Source of the DNA: Brytella acorum
Lineage (GTDB): Bacteria; Pseudomonadota; Alphaproteobacteria; Acetobacterales; Acetobacteraceae
Assembly (NCBI RefSeq): GCF_029309905.1
Contig: NZ_JARBJP010000003.1
Coordinates: forward strand, 310,001 to 374,000
DNA length: 64,000 nt
Direction: 5' to 3'
This document shows positions 36,305-45,943 of the stretch, one piece after another (the stretch's first letter is position 1; every line of letters begins with the position of its first letter). The notes under the pieces are model-generated. The model saw nothing but the letters and a program-made list of their open reading frames with translations, had not been told where the DNA came from and did not search any database. The position numbers were made by a program, and so were the translations under genes.

Positions 36305-37309
36305 CTATTCGTGGATCGCCGTGTGATAACGCGCATAAAGCGCACCGACGGCCAGTGATGCGAGGCGAGCCCGTGCACTGTCCGCCCGGCTGCTCAGCAT
36401 GACGGGCACGCTTGCGCCCAACACGATCCCCGCGGATTCGGCGCCGCCCATAAAAATCAGATTCTTGGCCAGCATGTTGCCGGCTTCGAGGTCGGGCGCG
36501 ACCAGGATCTGAGCGCTTCCGGCGACCGGAGAGACGATACCCTTGATCCGCGCTGCATCGCGGCTGATGGCGTTGTCCATCGCCAGGGGCCCGTCGAGAA
36601 CCGCGCCGGTGATCTGGCCGCGATCCGCCATCTTGCACAGGCACGCGGCGTCGATCGTGCCGGGAATGCGGGAATTAACGGTTTCGACCGCCGAGAGGAT
36701 CGCCACGCGCGGCTCGCCGAGGCCCAGGGCATGATGCAGGTCGATGGCGTTCTGGACGATGTCGCGCTTGGCATCGAGGTCAGGAAAGATATTGATGGCC
36801 GCGTCGGTGACAAAAAGCAGATCCTCGTAGCCGGGCACGGCAAGGACGAAGACGTGGCTGACGCGACGCGCTCCTGTCAGCCCCTGCTCGGGTCTCAGAA
36901 TCTCGCGCATCAGGACATCCGTATGCAGGTTGCCCTTGATGAGCCCCTGCACGCGACCCTCATGCGCCATGAGAACCGCCAGCCGGGCGGCGTCCCGCGG
37001 GGAATCCGCCGAAACGATTTCGACGCCACCTATGTTGATATCCCCGTCCGCTGCCGTTGCGGCGATCCGCTCTCGATCACCCACCAGCACAGGACGCATC
37101 AAACCGCGCGCGGCCCCTTCGATGGCGCCGAGGAGCGCATGCGCCTCGCACGGCCACACGACGGCGTTGACGGACGGCGACAACGTGGCGGCACGATCGA
37201 TCAGGGCCTCGAACCCAACACGCCCGCATCGACCAGACGGTGACACGACATCGGCGATCGTTCCCGCATCACTGAGTGACACATCCTGAGAAGAAGGGTG
37301 ATCCTGCAT
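36305..37309 (-). CDS. Phosphate acetyl/butyryltransferase
   Basis: This 334-residue protein has the family features LVGDRERI, GLIKGNLHTDVLMREIL, HVFVLAVPGYEDLLFVTDAAINIFPD and GPLAMDNAIS. It interconverts acyl-CoA and acyl phosphate. I set the start at the ATG at 37309; a longer frame to 37360 adds a Cys-rich run with no support. No acetate kinase gene adjoins it, which is the usual partner. Substrate choice (acetyl or butyryl) is not decidable by eye. Confidence 0.85.
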   Translation of the reverse strand: MQDHPSSQDVSLSDAGTIADVVSPSGRCGRVGFEALIDRAATLSPSVNAVVWPCEAHALLGAIEGAARGLMRPVLVGDRERIAATAADGDINIGGVEIVSADSPRDAARLAVLMAHEGRVQGLIKGNLHTDVLMREILRPEQGLTGARRVSHVFVLAVPGYEDLLFVTDAAINIFPDLDAKRDIVQNAIDLHHALGLGEPRVAILSAVETVNSRIPGTIDAACLCKMADRGQITGAVLDGPLAMDNAISRDAARIKGIVSPVAGSAQILVAPDLEAGNMLAKNLIFMGGAESAGIVLGASVPVMLSSRADSARARLASLAVGALYARYHTAIHE

Positions 37310-37578
37310 GATGGGACAGCATATTCGTTCGCAGACGCAGATTTCAAACGACGCGATCAAACATCATTGTGAACCCGCAATCCGGCTGAATTCCCTCGTT
37401 CCGACTCCCAATAGACTTTTCCCGGCGGATCGCCACACAGCACCCGGCGACAACCCCTTGGCCGTTTTCCTCCCTATGGGACTGCTCTCACGCTTGATGA
37501 CGCACGCCCGCGAAGTCCTCCGTCTCAAGCGTGGCAAGGCCATGAACCTTGACGCGCGGATCATCGCCCGATGGATGC

Positions 37579-38841
37579 CTATTCCGTAACTTCGCCTTCC
37601 ATGTGCAGCCCGGGCAGCGTGGAAGGCCTGTAGAGCAGGATTGCCGCAACCACAGCCGTTCCTGCGAAAACGCTTGCGATCATCGCCGTGCCCAGATCGA
37701 GCCGGAGCGCCAGCCAGGGAATGACCAGGCCAGAAAGAGCCTGCCCCCCGGCGGCGGCGGCGTAGCTCGTACCCATCCCGAACGAACGCGTCGCAGACGG
37801 GAAGCGCTGCGACAGGAAGTGCGGCACGACCGCCCATACCGCGGCACCCACGCCACCGACCGCAAAAGCGGTCACGACCATGAGCATGGGGCTTGCGGCT
37901 CTCACGAAGGGCACAAACACGACCAGGGTCAGCACGAGATATCCAAGTAGCACACGTCGATCTCCGAACCGGGCCGCCAGCGCGCCACAGATCGGCTTCC
38001 CCATCAGAGAGCCCACGCAGTAAGCCGCGATCATCGGGAAAAGCTGTCCTGGCGTCAGGTGATGTTCGGTGCGCAGCAACGTGGGATAAAACGCGTAGAG
38101 CGCAGCGTTCTGGAACTGCAGCACCGCCATGAAAGCGATGGCCTGAATGGCCGCCCCGTCAAGCCGGAACATGCCGCCGGAGACCCGCGCCATCCGGGCT
38201 TCCGGAGAGCGGCGCATCTTCAGCCAGACGGGACTTTCCGGCACGCCAATCCGTATGAAAATGGCGAGAATGGCGGGCAGGATGCCCAGCAGAAACATCG
38301 CGCGCCAGCCATAATGGGGCAGAATGATCGCCTGCGCCCCGGCAGCGACGAAAAAGCCGACCTCATAACCCGACATCATCAGGGCCGAGGCCAGGGAACG
38401 CGCACGGGCGGGCACGCTCTCCATCAGCAGGGCCGCCGAAGCCGTCCACTCTCCGCCGAATCCGATTCCGAACAGGAACTGGATCACCACCAGCATGACG
38501 TAGGACCAGGCCACCGCCGTGGCGCCGGAAAACGCCGCGAACCAGATGATGCCCAGCATGAAGGTAAGGCGTCGCCCATAGCGATCGGCGAGCCAGCCCC
38601 AGCCCGTGTTCCCAAACGCCCGACCGATGCTCTGGGCCGTAACCACCACGCCCATCGCCTCGAGGTCGACGCCGAAACTGTGCCCCATATCGGGCAGGCA
38701 TAACAGCAATGCGACCTGATCGAAGGCGTCCAGAAACCATCCGAGAAACGCGGCCAGCGTGACACGCCAGTATGGCAGGAGGATGGTCAGCGAAGAGGCT
38801 TGCGGGCCGGGCGGCGGGGCCTGCCTCGTCTCGTCTTGCAT
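37579..38841 (-). CDS. MFS transporter, sialate/lactate:H+ symporter-like
   Basis: This 420-residue protein has 12 membrane helices and the MFS motif GWLADRYGRRLTFMLG between helices 2 and 3. FGIGFGGEWTASAALLMESVP and GWRAMFLLGILPAILAIFIR are typical of the SHS/NanT and aromatic-acid symporter groups, which import carboxylates with protons. AAGGAAA precedes the ATG. The substrate is unknown. Confidence 0.85.
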   Translation of the reverse strand: MQDETRQAPPPGPQASSLTILLPYWRVTLAAFLGWFLDAFDQVALLLCLPDMGHSFGVDLEAMGVVVTAQSIGRAFGNTGWGWLADRYGRRLTFMLGIIWFAAFSGATAVAWSYVMLVVIQFLFGIGFGGEWTASAALLMESVPARARSLASALMMSGYEVGFFVAAGAQAIILPHYGWRAMFLLGILPAILAIFIRIGVPESPVWLKMRRSPEARMARVSGGMFRLDGAAIQAIAFMAVLQFQNAALYAFYPTLLRTEHHLTPGQLFPMIAAYCVGSLMGKPICGALAARFGDRRVLLGYLVLTLVVFVPFVRAASPMLMVVTAFAVGGVGAAVWAVVPHFLSQRFPSATRSFGMGTSYAAAAGGQALSGLVIPWLALRLDLGTAMIASVFAGTAVVAAILLYRPSTLPGLHMEGEVTE

Positions 38842-38975
38842 GGGCAGGCATTTCCTTCGTGGCGAATCCGCAGGACGGTCCCGAAAGGGGAGCGAAATGA
38901 ACCGGGCTTCGCGCGCTGCTTTATGAACTATGAAACGGCGTTACGCCGCCACTGAAACTCGACAAAGGATACAGC

Positions 38976-39680
38976 ATGCCGTTGAACGCCCTTCCTGATC
39001 ATCTTCTTTCAACGCCTCAGGAACCCGTTCGGGGCGTCATCTTCGACATGGACGGTCTTCTCCTCGACAGCGAATCCCTTGCCATGGACGCGCTGGTCGC
39101 GGCAGGAAACGATCTGGGCTATGACGTTCCGCTTTCCTTCTGCCGCGGCATGATCGGCGTCCCCGCCGATGGATGCCGCCAGATGGTGCACGAAACCTAT
39201 GGCAGCGACTTCCCGCTCGAACGCTTCTTCAAGCTTCAGGAGGCGCATCTCCGGGAGTTCGTGGATACCGGTCGCCTTATCCTGAAAAAAGGCGTCGAGC
39301 CGCTTCTCGACCTTCTCGACCGCCACCAGATTCCCCGCGCGGTCGCCACATCGTCGAGCCGTTACCGGACGGATCATCACCTCAAGCTGGTCGGACTGTT
39401 TGACCGCTTCGATGCCATCGTCACCCGCGACGACGTGTCACGCGGCAAGCCCGATGCGGAGCCCTACCTGACGGCCGCGACAAAAATCGGCATCCCGCCG
39501 GAATACTGTCTGGCGCTCGAAGACTCCCACACCGGCGCGCGCGCGGCGATCGCCGCCGGGATTCGCGTCATCGTGGTGCCGGACCTTCTCGCCCCCACCG
39601 AAGAGATTCGTGACAACGCGCTGGCAATCGTCAAGGACCTGACGATCGCACGCGTCTATGTCGAACATCATGCGGGCTGA
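38976..39680 (+). CDS. HAD-superfamily hydrolase, phosphoglucomutase-like
   Basis: This 234-residue protein has HAD motif I FDMDGLLLDSE, motif II ATSSSR, Lys in GKPDAEPY and motif IV LEDSHTGARAA. The cap type is that of beta-phosphoglucomutase and small sugar-phosphate phosphatases. AAAGGA precedes the ATG. Neighbouring a polyol dehydrogenase, it may act on a polyol or sugar phosphate; this is inference. Confidence 0.87.
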   Translation: MPLNALPDHLLSTPQEPVRGVIFDMDGLLLDSESLAMDALVAAGNDLGYDVPLSFCRGMIGVPADGCRQMVHETYGSDFPLERFFKLQEAHLREFVDTGRLILKKGVEPLLDLLDRHQIPRAVATSSSRYRTDHHLKLVGLFDRFDAIVTRDDVSRGKPDAEPYLTAATKIGIPPEYCLALEDSHTGARAAIAAGIRVIVVPDLLAPTEEIRDNALAIVKDLTIARVYVEHHAG

Positions 39681-39701
39681 TCCAGCCGGTTGACCCCGCG
39701 C

Positions 39702-39731
39702 CGCGCTGAAAGGGATCGTCCCTTCAGCGCG
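39702..39731. terminator. Hairpin between convergent genes
   Basis: CGCGCTGAA and TTCAGCGCG pair, extended by GGGA/TCCC after one bulged A, with loop TCG. It lies between the HAD gene and the oppositely oriented dehydrogenase and covers the latter's stop codon. No T-tract follows, so it is a possible, not typical, terminator. Confidence 0.5.
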
Positions 39732-41202
39732 CCAGTTCGTGCAGCAGCGCGGGCACGCTTTCATCCGTCAGGCGCTTCAGCATCCGGCTGATTCTTGCGA
39801 CCTGTGCGGCATGATCGGGAAGCGGGGGCCCGAACACGGATTCCATGGCCATGAAAGCCTCGACCTGCGCCCCGTGATCGTCACGCGCATCGGCGCATAT
39901 GCGACGCAGCACGTCGGCGCGCGGATCGGCCAGTGCGATCTCCAGCGCCTCCTGCTCATGCAGCGCAAACCACCGGATCCAGCTGGCGATCAGTAATGTG
40001 GCGCCTTCGACCGAACGTCCCGCTTCGAGGTTTTCGCGCATGGGCCGGATGATGCGCGCCGCCATCTTGGCCGAGCCGTTGCGACCGATGCGCTCGACTT
40101 CATGCACGATCCCCGGATTGCGGAACCGTTTCATCAGATCCCGCGCGTAGCGATCCATCTCGTCTTCAGGAAGATTGACCCCCGCCGTCTGCTCGTAGCG
40201 CATGAACCGGGCCGCGATCGTCCCAAGCGCCGCATCGCAGGCCGCATCGGAAATCGTATTCACCCCCGCCAGAGCGCCGACATATGCAAGGATCATATGC
40301 GTGCCGTTGAGCATTTGCAGCTTGGCGCGCTCGAAAACCTCGACATCGCCGACGAACCGGGTGCCGGGATGGGCTTCCCACATCGGACGCGGACCGTCGA
40401 ACCGCTCGATGATCCATTGGAACCATGGTTCCGCCGAGAGCGGGATACGATCTTCGATCCCTCCGAGCAGTCGGGTGGCATCGTGCCGATCATCCGCGTT
40501 GGGCACCGGCACGATGCGATCCACCATCGTGTCGGGAAACCGGACATGTTCGCCAATCCATGCCGCGAGGCCGTCATCCCCATCCAGCGCGACGAAATCC
40601 ATCACGGCCTGACGCAGCGTCCTCCCGTTCCGGCTCACATTGTCGCAACACAGGATCACCGGCGGCACGGTGCCGCGCTGTCGCACGAGCGACAGTCCGG
40701 CCGCCAGGATTCCGGCGGCCGTACGGGGCGTCGCCCCCTTCAGATCCGCCCGGATCTCGGGAGCATCCGGATCGAGCGTCTCGTCGGCGGTCAGATGATA
40801 GCCGCTGGCCGTAACCGTCAGCGTCACGATCTTCACAGCGGGGTCGGCGATGCGCGCCGCCAGCCCGACATGCGTGTCACCGGCGAAAACGGCTTCGTGA
40901 ATCGCTGCCATGACCGAGGCCACGGTGCCGCTCGGCTCGCGCGTCAGCAGGGTGTAGAGATTGTCCTGCTCGCACAGCGCCCGAGCCAGCTCAGGACGCC
41001 GCATGGCGACCGAGGTGACGCCCCACCCCAGCCCTTCGTCACCCTGGGCACCGATGGCGGCCTGTGTCGCCGTGACCTGGTGGGCGCGATGGAAATTGCC
41101 GCAGCCCAGATGCACGATTCCCGTCCGCAGCGAACCCGGATCGAAGGTCGGCCCATAGACCGTGGGAGGGATACGATTCAGGGCGCTGCGGTTCAAAAAC
41201 AA
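39724..41202 (-). CDS. Mannitol dehydrogenase-family oxidoreductase
   Basis: This 492-residue long-chain polyol dehydrogenase has the N-terminal NAD region GIVHLGCGNFHRAHQ, the CDN motif (LCCDNVSRNG), and the catalytic KLQMLNGTH (Lys-x4-Asn-x2-His). The family includes mannitol 2-dehydrogenase, D-arabinitol dehydrogenase and fructuronate reductase; acetic acid bacteria use such enzymes in fructose/mannitol metabolism. The start is TTG at 41202, supported by GGGAG eight bases upstream. Which polyol is used is unknown. Confidence 0.9.
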   Translation of the reverse strand: MFLNRSALNRIPPTVYGPTFDPGSLRTGIVHLGCGNFHRAHQVTATQAAIGAQGDEGLGWGVTSVAMRRPELARALCEQDNLYTLLTREPSGTVASVMAAIHEAVFAGDTHVGLAARIADPAVKIVTLTVTASGYHLTADETLDPDAPEIRADLKGATPRTAAGILAAGLSLVRQRGTVPPVILCCDNVSRNGRTLRQAVMDFVALDGDDGLAAWIGEHVRFPDTMVDRIVPVPNADDRHDATRLLGGIEDRIPLSAEPWFQWIIERFDGPRPMWEAHPGTRFVGDVEVFERAKLQMLNGTHMILAYVGALAGVNTISDAACDAALGTIAARFMRYEQTAGVNLPEDEMDRYARDLMKRFRNPGIVHEVERIGRNGSAKMAARIIRPMRENLEAGRSVEGATLLIASWIRWFALHEQEALEIALADPRADVLRRICADARDDHGAQVEAFMAMESVFGPPLPDHAAQVARISRMLKRLTDESVPALLHELAR

Positions 41203-41270
41203 GAAAAATTCTCCCGGTGAGTTCGGTCTCGACGGAATTTTAACTGCCGAACCAGCGGGACGTTTCCTCG

Positions 41271-42815
41271 TCAGGGGCGTTTTGGGACTCCTGGGTCGGC
41301 CGTGAACGCCGCCTGCCAGGTCGGCGGAGGATCTTTCATGCCGCTGTCGTTACGGTGCCACCAACCACCGCCAAGTGCCTGAAACAGCGCTACGGTGTCG
41401 GAAAACCGCGCGGCCTGCGCCTGGACGAGCGTCTGGCGCGCGGTCAGTTCCTGCTGCTCGGCATTCTGGACGAGCGCCATGCTCACATCTCCGAGTGCAA
41501 ACTGCGCACGCGCGATTTTCACGCTGCGCGCGGCGGCCTGATCGTTCTCGGCACTCGCGGAGAGGCCATCGGCATCGTCATGAAGCGCATGAAGCGTATC
41601 CGCCACATTCTGGATCGCCCCCAGCACGGTCGCGCGATACGTGTCCGCGGAGGCGAGCAGCGTCTGACGCGCCTCACGCTCAAGGTGCCAGAGCTGAAAC
41701 CCCTGAAACAGCGGCTGTGCCAGCATGGCTCCGATTTCCCAGTTTCCGTATCCCGGAGCAAAGAACTGGCTCATCGCATTTATCGCCTGCCCGGGCGTGG
41801 CCGAAAGCTGGACATTGGGCAGACGGTTGGCGATCGCGACACCCACCTGCGCGCTGTTGATATGCATCTGCGCTTCGGCCGCCCGAACGTCGGGACGCTG
41901 CTCCAGAAGCCGGGACGGCAGGGAAACCGGCAGTTCCGCGGGAAGATGGAACGCTTCCAGTCTCGGCTCGGGCAGGGCCTCGTCCGGTGTCGCGCCGACG
42001 AGCGTCGCGATCTGATCGTGAGCCTGCTCAAGCGTCAACTGAAGAGGCGGCAGCAGTGCTTCGGTCTGACTGAGCAACGCTTTCTGGGCGAGTACCTCTC
42101 CCAGAGAAGCATCCCCGAGGCGCTGGCGCCCTTCCACGATTCTCAGAACGTCTTTCTGACTCGCGATCGAGGTCAGCAGCGCGTCGATCTGGGATCGGGT
42201 GCCTGCCTGCTGGATCACGGCGACGACCAGTGTGTTGATGAGCGTGTTGACCTGCGCTTCGAGCTGAAAGCGCTGCACGTCGGCCTGGGCGGCGGCGGCT
42301 TCGATCTGCCGGCGGAGTCCTCCCCAGAGATCGGGCTGATAGGAGATGTTCAACTGCAGCGTATGCAGGTTGTAGAGATACGCATTGCTGCCCGGCACAG
42401 GCGAAAGAGCGCGAGACGTCTTGTTGCGTGTCGGGTTGAAGCTCGCCGAGATACTGGGAAACATGGGCGACGCCTGGACCTTGGCCTGTTCCCATGCGGC
42501 TTTCAACGTGGCCTGCGCGCTCTGCAAACTCGGGTTCTGCGCCTGAGCCCGCGCCACAAGCGCATCGAGTTCCGGCACGCCGAAAAGCTTCCACCACGCC
42601 CCGGCCACATCGCCGCCGGTTACGAGCGTCTGCGCCATACCGGCCTGACCGGCACCGCTCGAACCATGAACCTGCCGAGGCGCCGCGCCACTCTGGTATT
42701 GCGGCGTCCCGGGCAGCGCCGGGCGATGAAAATCAGGGCCCACGGAACATGCCGACAGCGAAAGCGCCGTCATCGTGCCCAGCGCCGCCAGCCGCAGCGT
42801 TGATCCGGAGGTCAT
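41271..42815 (-). CDS. RND efflux outer-membrane factor (NodT/CusC family)
   Basis: This 514-residue lipoprotein (LSLSACSVGPDF lipobox near residue 20) has two OEP repeats: PELDALVARAQAQNPSLQSAQATLKAA and LPSRLLEQRPDVRAAEAQMHINSAQVGVAIANRLPNV. It forms the outer-membrane channel of the tripartite pump encoded upstream. Its ATG overlaps the pump-gene stop by four bases. Confidence 0.92.
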   Translation of the reverse strand: MTSGSTLRLAALGTMTALSLSACSVGPDFHRPALPGTPQYQSGAAPRQVHGSSGAGQAGMAQTLVTGGDVAGAWWKLFGVPELDALVARAQAQNPSLQSAQATLKAAWEQAKVQASPMFPSISASFNPTRNKTSRALSPVPGSNAYLYNLHTLQLNISYQPDLWGGLRRQIEAAAAQADVQRFQLEAQVNTLINTLVVAVIQQAGTRSQIDALLTSIASQKDVLRIVEGRQRLGDASLGEVLAQKALLSQTEALLPPLQLTLEQAHDQIATLVGATPDEALPEPRLEAFHLPAELPVSLPSRLLEQRPDVRAAEAQMHINSAQVGVAIANRLPNVQLSATPGQAINAMSQFFAPGYGNWEIGAMLAQPLFQGFQLWHLEREARQTLLASADTYRATVLGAIQNVADTLHALHDDADGLSASAENDQAAARSVKIARAQFALGDVSMALVQNAEQQELTARQTLVQAQAARFSDTVALFQALGGGWWHRNDSGMKDPPPTWQAAFTADPGVPKRP

Positions 42816-45800
42816 GCCGCACCTCCCGCACCGCGCTTACGATGGCGCTCCACGAAATGTTCCATTTCGTAGAAGAACACCGGCAGCACGAAGAGCGTCA
42901 GAAGGGTCGCGATCCCCAGTCCACCGACGACCACCGTCGCCAGCCCGCGCTGCACATCCGTGCCCACGCCCGTCGCGAGCGCGGCGGGCAGCATGCCCAT
43001 GCTGGCGACGGTCGCGGTCATCAGAACGGGACGGAAGCGTTCGCCCGCGCCCAGAACGACGGCATCGTGGATCGTATGTCCTTCGGCATGGTGCCGATTG
43101 ATGGAAGCGATCATGATGATGCCATTCTGGATCGCAACGCCGAAGAGCGCGATGAAGCCGACCGCCGTCGCAATATTGAGCGTGTCACCGCGCAGATGCA
43201 GCGCCACGAGGCCACCCAGAGTCGCCAGGGGCACGACCGACAGGACCAGAACCGCATGGCGAAGCTTGCCGAATTCGATGAAAAGCAACACCAGCATGAC
43301 CGCGAACATGACCGCCAGCGCAAAGGCGAGACGCTTCTGCGCGCGCTCTTCCTGCTGGAAGCTGCCAGCCCATTCGAGATGGAAACTGCGCGGATCGAAA
43401 TGCACGCGCGACCTGATCCTCGCCTGCGCGTCATCGAGATACTGCGACAGCGGGCGCTGACCGTTATCGACGCGCAGGGTGATCTGTCTCATGCCCATTT
43501 CATGGGCGATGTTGCTCTCGCCCATATGCATCGACACATCCGCCACATCGGCCAGCGGTATGGGTGCCCCCGTTGAGGAACGTAGGAGCAGCTGACGGAT
43601 ATCCTGCATGTTCTCGGCATCCGCGAGGGGCATATGCAGCGTGGCGTCGTAGAACCGGTCATCGACATAAACCTGCGTGATGGCGGCATCGCCGATCCCG
43701 TTCTGCACGACGGTCGCGATATCGCTGACACTGACACCGTAACGCGCCGCGCGAAGACGGTCGGCGGTGATAGCGATCTGCGGAATGCGGGGCTCCTGGA
43801 AAATCGACGCCACGGTCGTTCCCGGAGTATCTTCGAGCACGGCGACAAGTTCGTCGCCGATGCGGCGCAGCTCATGGAAGTCGTTGCCATAGACGCGCAG
43901 CACGAGCGGACTATGCGCGCCCCCCACCAGATCGCTCATATTGTCCTGAATGGGCTGGCTGATTCCGAAACTGATCCCCGGAATTTTGTTGAGGCGGAGC
44001 CTCAGCCGATTGACGAACTGTACTTTCGTCTCGCCTGCGGGCCATTGATCGTAAGGCTTGAGGCCAACCGGCATCTCGATATGTGACGGCGTCCATGGAT
44101 CCGTGCCGTCGTCGTTACGACCCAGCTGTGTGATGGCGTAAGACGTCTCCGGGAATTCGCGAATGGCTGAGCGGATTTCACCCGCGATCTTGCTGCCCGC
44201 GTCCAGCGAAATGCCGGAAGGGAGCTGCACCTGAAGCCACAGCGCGCCTTCATCGAGATCTGGCAGGAATTCGCGCCCGATCGACATACCGAGCACAACG
44301 ACGAGCACCAGCCCGGCGGCCCCGCCCAGATACGTCACCGTCGGGCGGACGAGCATGTAGCTCAATCCGCGTTCATAGGCGGCATGGAGCTTTTCAAGCG
44401 GGCGATTGTGCCAGATTTTGCGAGGCTTGCGCAGCGCCAGATAGGTCAGCGCCGGAATGAGACAGAGCGAGCAGGTCAGCGCGCCGATCAGCGCGAAGCT
44501 GACCGTGAACGCCATCGGACGGAAGAGCTTGCCCTCACTGCCCTCGAACGCGAAAAGCGGGCTGTACGCCACGATGATGATGAGCGTGGACGAGCAGATC
44601 GATCGCCCGGCAATGCGTGCGACACGCAGAACGCCGGCCGGGGAAAGCTCGACGGTCGGCGCCGCTTCGCGCAGGCGCAGGATGGCTTCCGTTATGACGA
44701 TCGCGCCGTCCACGATGACGCCGAAATCCACGGCCCCCAGCGAAAACAGGTTCGCCGACATGCCGAACCCATGCATGAGAACGAAGACCGTCGAGAGCGC
44801 GAGCGGGATGGTGACCGCCGTGACCATGGCGCTGCGCGGACTGCCCAGAAACAGGGTGAGAATGACGAGTACGAGGCCGATGCCCTCGACCATCGTCTCG
44901 CTCACCTTGTTCGTCGTCGCCTGAACCAGAACGTCACGATCGATATAAGGCACGATCCTCACGCCGAGCGGCTTGAGACGCTCCTGCAGGGACCCGACGA
45001 CCTGATGGACGTTGTTCAGGACGATCGAGGGGTTTTCGCCCGAGAGCATCGTGAGAATGCCCTCGATCGTATCGGGGTTGTTGTCCTTGCCCAGGATGCC
45101 CTGCCGAACCCTGTGTCCAAACTCGACGGTGCCAAGGTCACGCACCAGAACCGGCACGCCGTCATGCTGTCCGACCACGGTATGGGCGAGATCGTCGAGC
45201 GTGTGCATCATGCCAACGCCGCGGACGATGTAGGACTGCTGGCCGCGCGTGATCCGCCCCCCCGCCGCGTTGGCGTTGTTGGCGCCGATGGCCGTCACGA
45301 CATCGTTGAATCCGATTCCGTAGCGCATGAGGGCGGCCGGATCGAGAACGAGCTGATATTCCTTGGTCAGGCCACCAAAATTATTGACGTTCACAACGCC
45401 GGGAATGCGCTGGAATGTCGGCAGCACGATCCAGCGCTGGATATCCGACAGTTCCATCAGGTTCTTGGTGTCGGATTCCAGCGTATAGCGATAGATTTCG
45501 CCGGAAGGGCCCGAAATCGGGCCAAGCTGCGGCGTCACATTTGCGGGCAGCGACGCCTGACTCATCATTTCCGTGGAGAGCTGACGCGCCAGATAGACGT
45601 TCGTCCCCTCGCGGAAGATCAAAGTGATCAGCGAAAGGCCGAAGGTGCTGCTCGACCGGCTCTCGACCACGCCGGGTGTCGCGGCCAGTGCGCGCTCAAG
45701 CGGCGTGGTAATCTGCTGTTCGACTTCCTCAGCCGCCAGACCGGCCACCTGCGTGGTCACCTGCACGTTGACGGCGCCGAGGTCCGGATAGGCTTCGACG

Positions 45801-45904
45801 GGCATGATCCGCCAGACATAGCCGCCCAGTATGGCGAGCAGTATCGCCGCCGAGAACACGATCCAGCGCCGCTGGAAACACAGTTCGATAAGACGTCCGA
45901 TCAT
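42812..45904 (-). CDS. Heavy-metal RND efflux pump (CzcA/CusA family)
   Basis: This roughly 1030-residue, 12-helix proton-driven pump shows the HME-RND signature DFGVIVDGAIVITE in the fourth helix; its D-x5-D-x6-E spacing is that of the divalent CzcA type, while copper/silver pumps differ here. IMPVEAYPDLGAVNVQVTTQ and TTPLERALAATPGV mark the first porter domain. I took the ATG at 45904 (MIGRLIELC), canonical for the family; a frame to 45925 exists. Zinc, cobalt, cadmium or nickel are likely substrates. Confidence 0.92.
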   Translation of the reverse strand: MIGRLIELCFQRRWIVFSAAILLAILGGYVWRIMPVEAYPDLGAVNVQVTTQVAGLAAEEVEQQITTPLERALAATPGVVESRSSSTFGLSLITLIFREGTNVYLARQLSTEMMSQASLPANVTPQLGPISGPSGEIYRYTLESDTKNLMELSDIQRWIVLPTFQRIPGVVNVNNFGGLTKEYQLVLDPAALMRYGIGFNDVVTAIGANNANAAGGRITRGQQSYIVRGVGMMHTLDDLAHTVVGQHDGVPVLVRDLGTVEFGHRVRQGILGKDNNPDTIEGILTMLSGENPSIVLNNVHQVVGSLQERLKPLGVRIVPYIDRDVLVQATTNKVSETMVEGIGLVLVILTLFLGSPRSAMVTAVTIPLALSTVFVLMHGFGMSANLFSLGAVDFGVIVDGAIVITEAILRLREAAPTVELSPAGVLRVARIAGRSICSSTLIIIVAYSPLFAFEGSEGKLFRPMAFTVSFALIGALTCSLCLIPALTYLALRKPRKIWHNRPLEKLHAAYERGLSYMLVRPTVTYLGGAAGLVLVVVLGMSIGREFLPDLDEGALWLQVQLPSGISLDAGSKIAGEIRSAIREFPETSYAITQLGRNDDGTDPWTPSHIEMPVGLKPYDQWPAGETKVQFVNRLRLRLNKIPGISFGISQPIQDNMSDLVGGAHSPLVLRVYGNDFHELRRIGDELVAVLEDTPGTTVASIFQEPRIPQIAITADRLRAARYGVSVSDIATVVQNGIGDAAITQVYVDDRFYDATLHMPLADAENMQDIRQLLLRSSTGAPIPLADVADVSMHMGESNIAHEMGMRQITLRVDNGQRPLSQYLDDAQARIRSRVHFDPRSFHLEWAGSFQQEERAQKRLAFALAVMFAVMLVLLFIEFGKLRHAVLVLSVVPLATLGGLVALHLRGDTLNIATAVGFIALFGVAIQNGIIMIASINRHHAEGHTIHDAVVLGAGERFRPVLMTATVASMGMLPAALATGVGTDVQRGLATVVVGGLGIATLLTLFVLPVFFYEMEHFVERHRKRGAGGAA

Positions 45905-45943
45905 GTCAGCACGCCCCGATCGCATTCGCTCATGGCGCGCGAC

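Noticed and set aside
37308-37589. Frame of 93 codons on the plus strand between the acyltransferase and MFS genes
   Set aside because: No ribosome binding site, motif or conserved-looking sequence; it lies in a plain intergenic region.
41355-42803. Open frame of 482 codons on the plus strand
   Set aside because: It mirrors the outer-membrane factor gene exactly and encodes an Arg-rich sequence with no domains.
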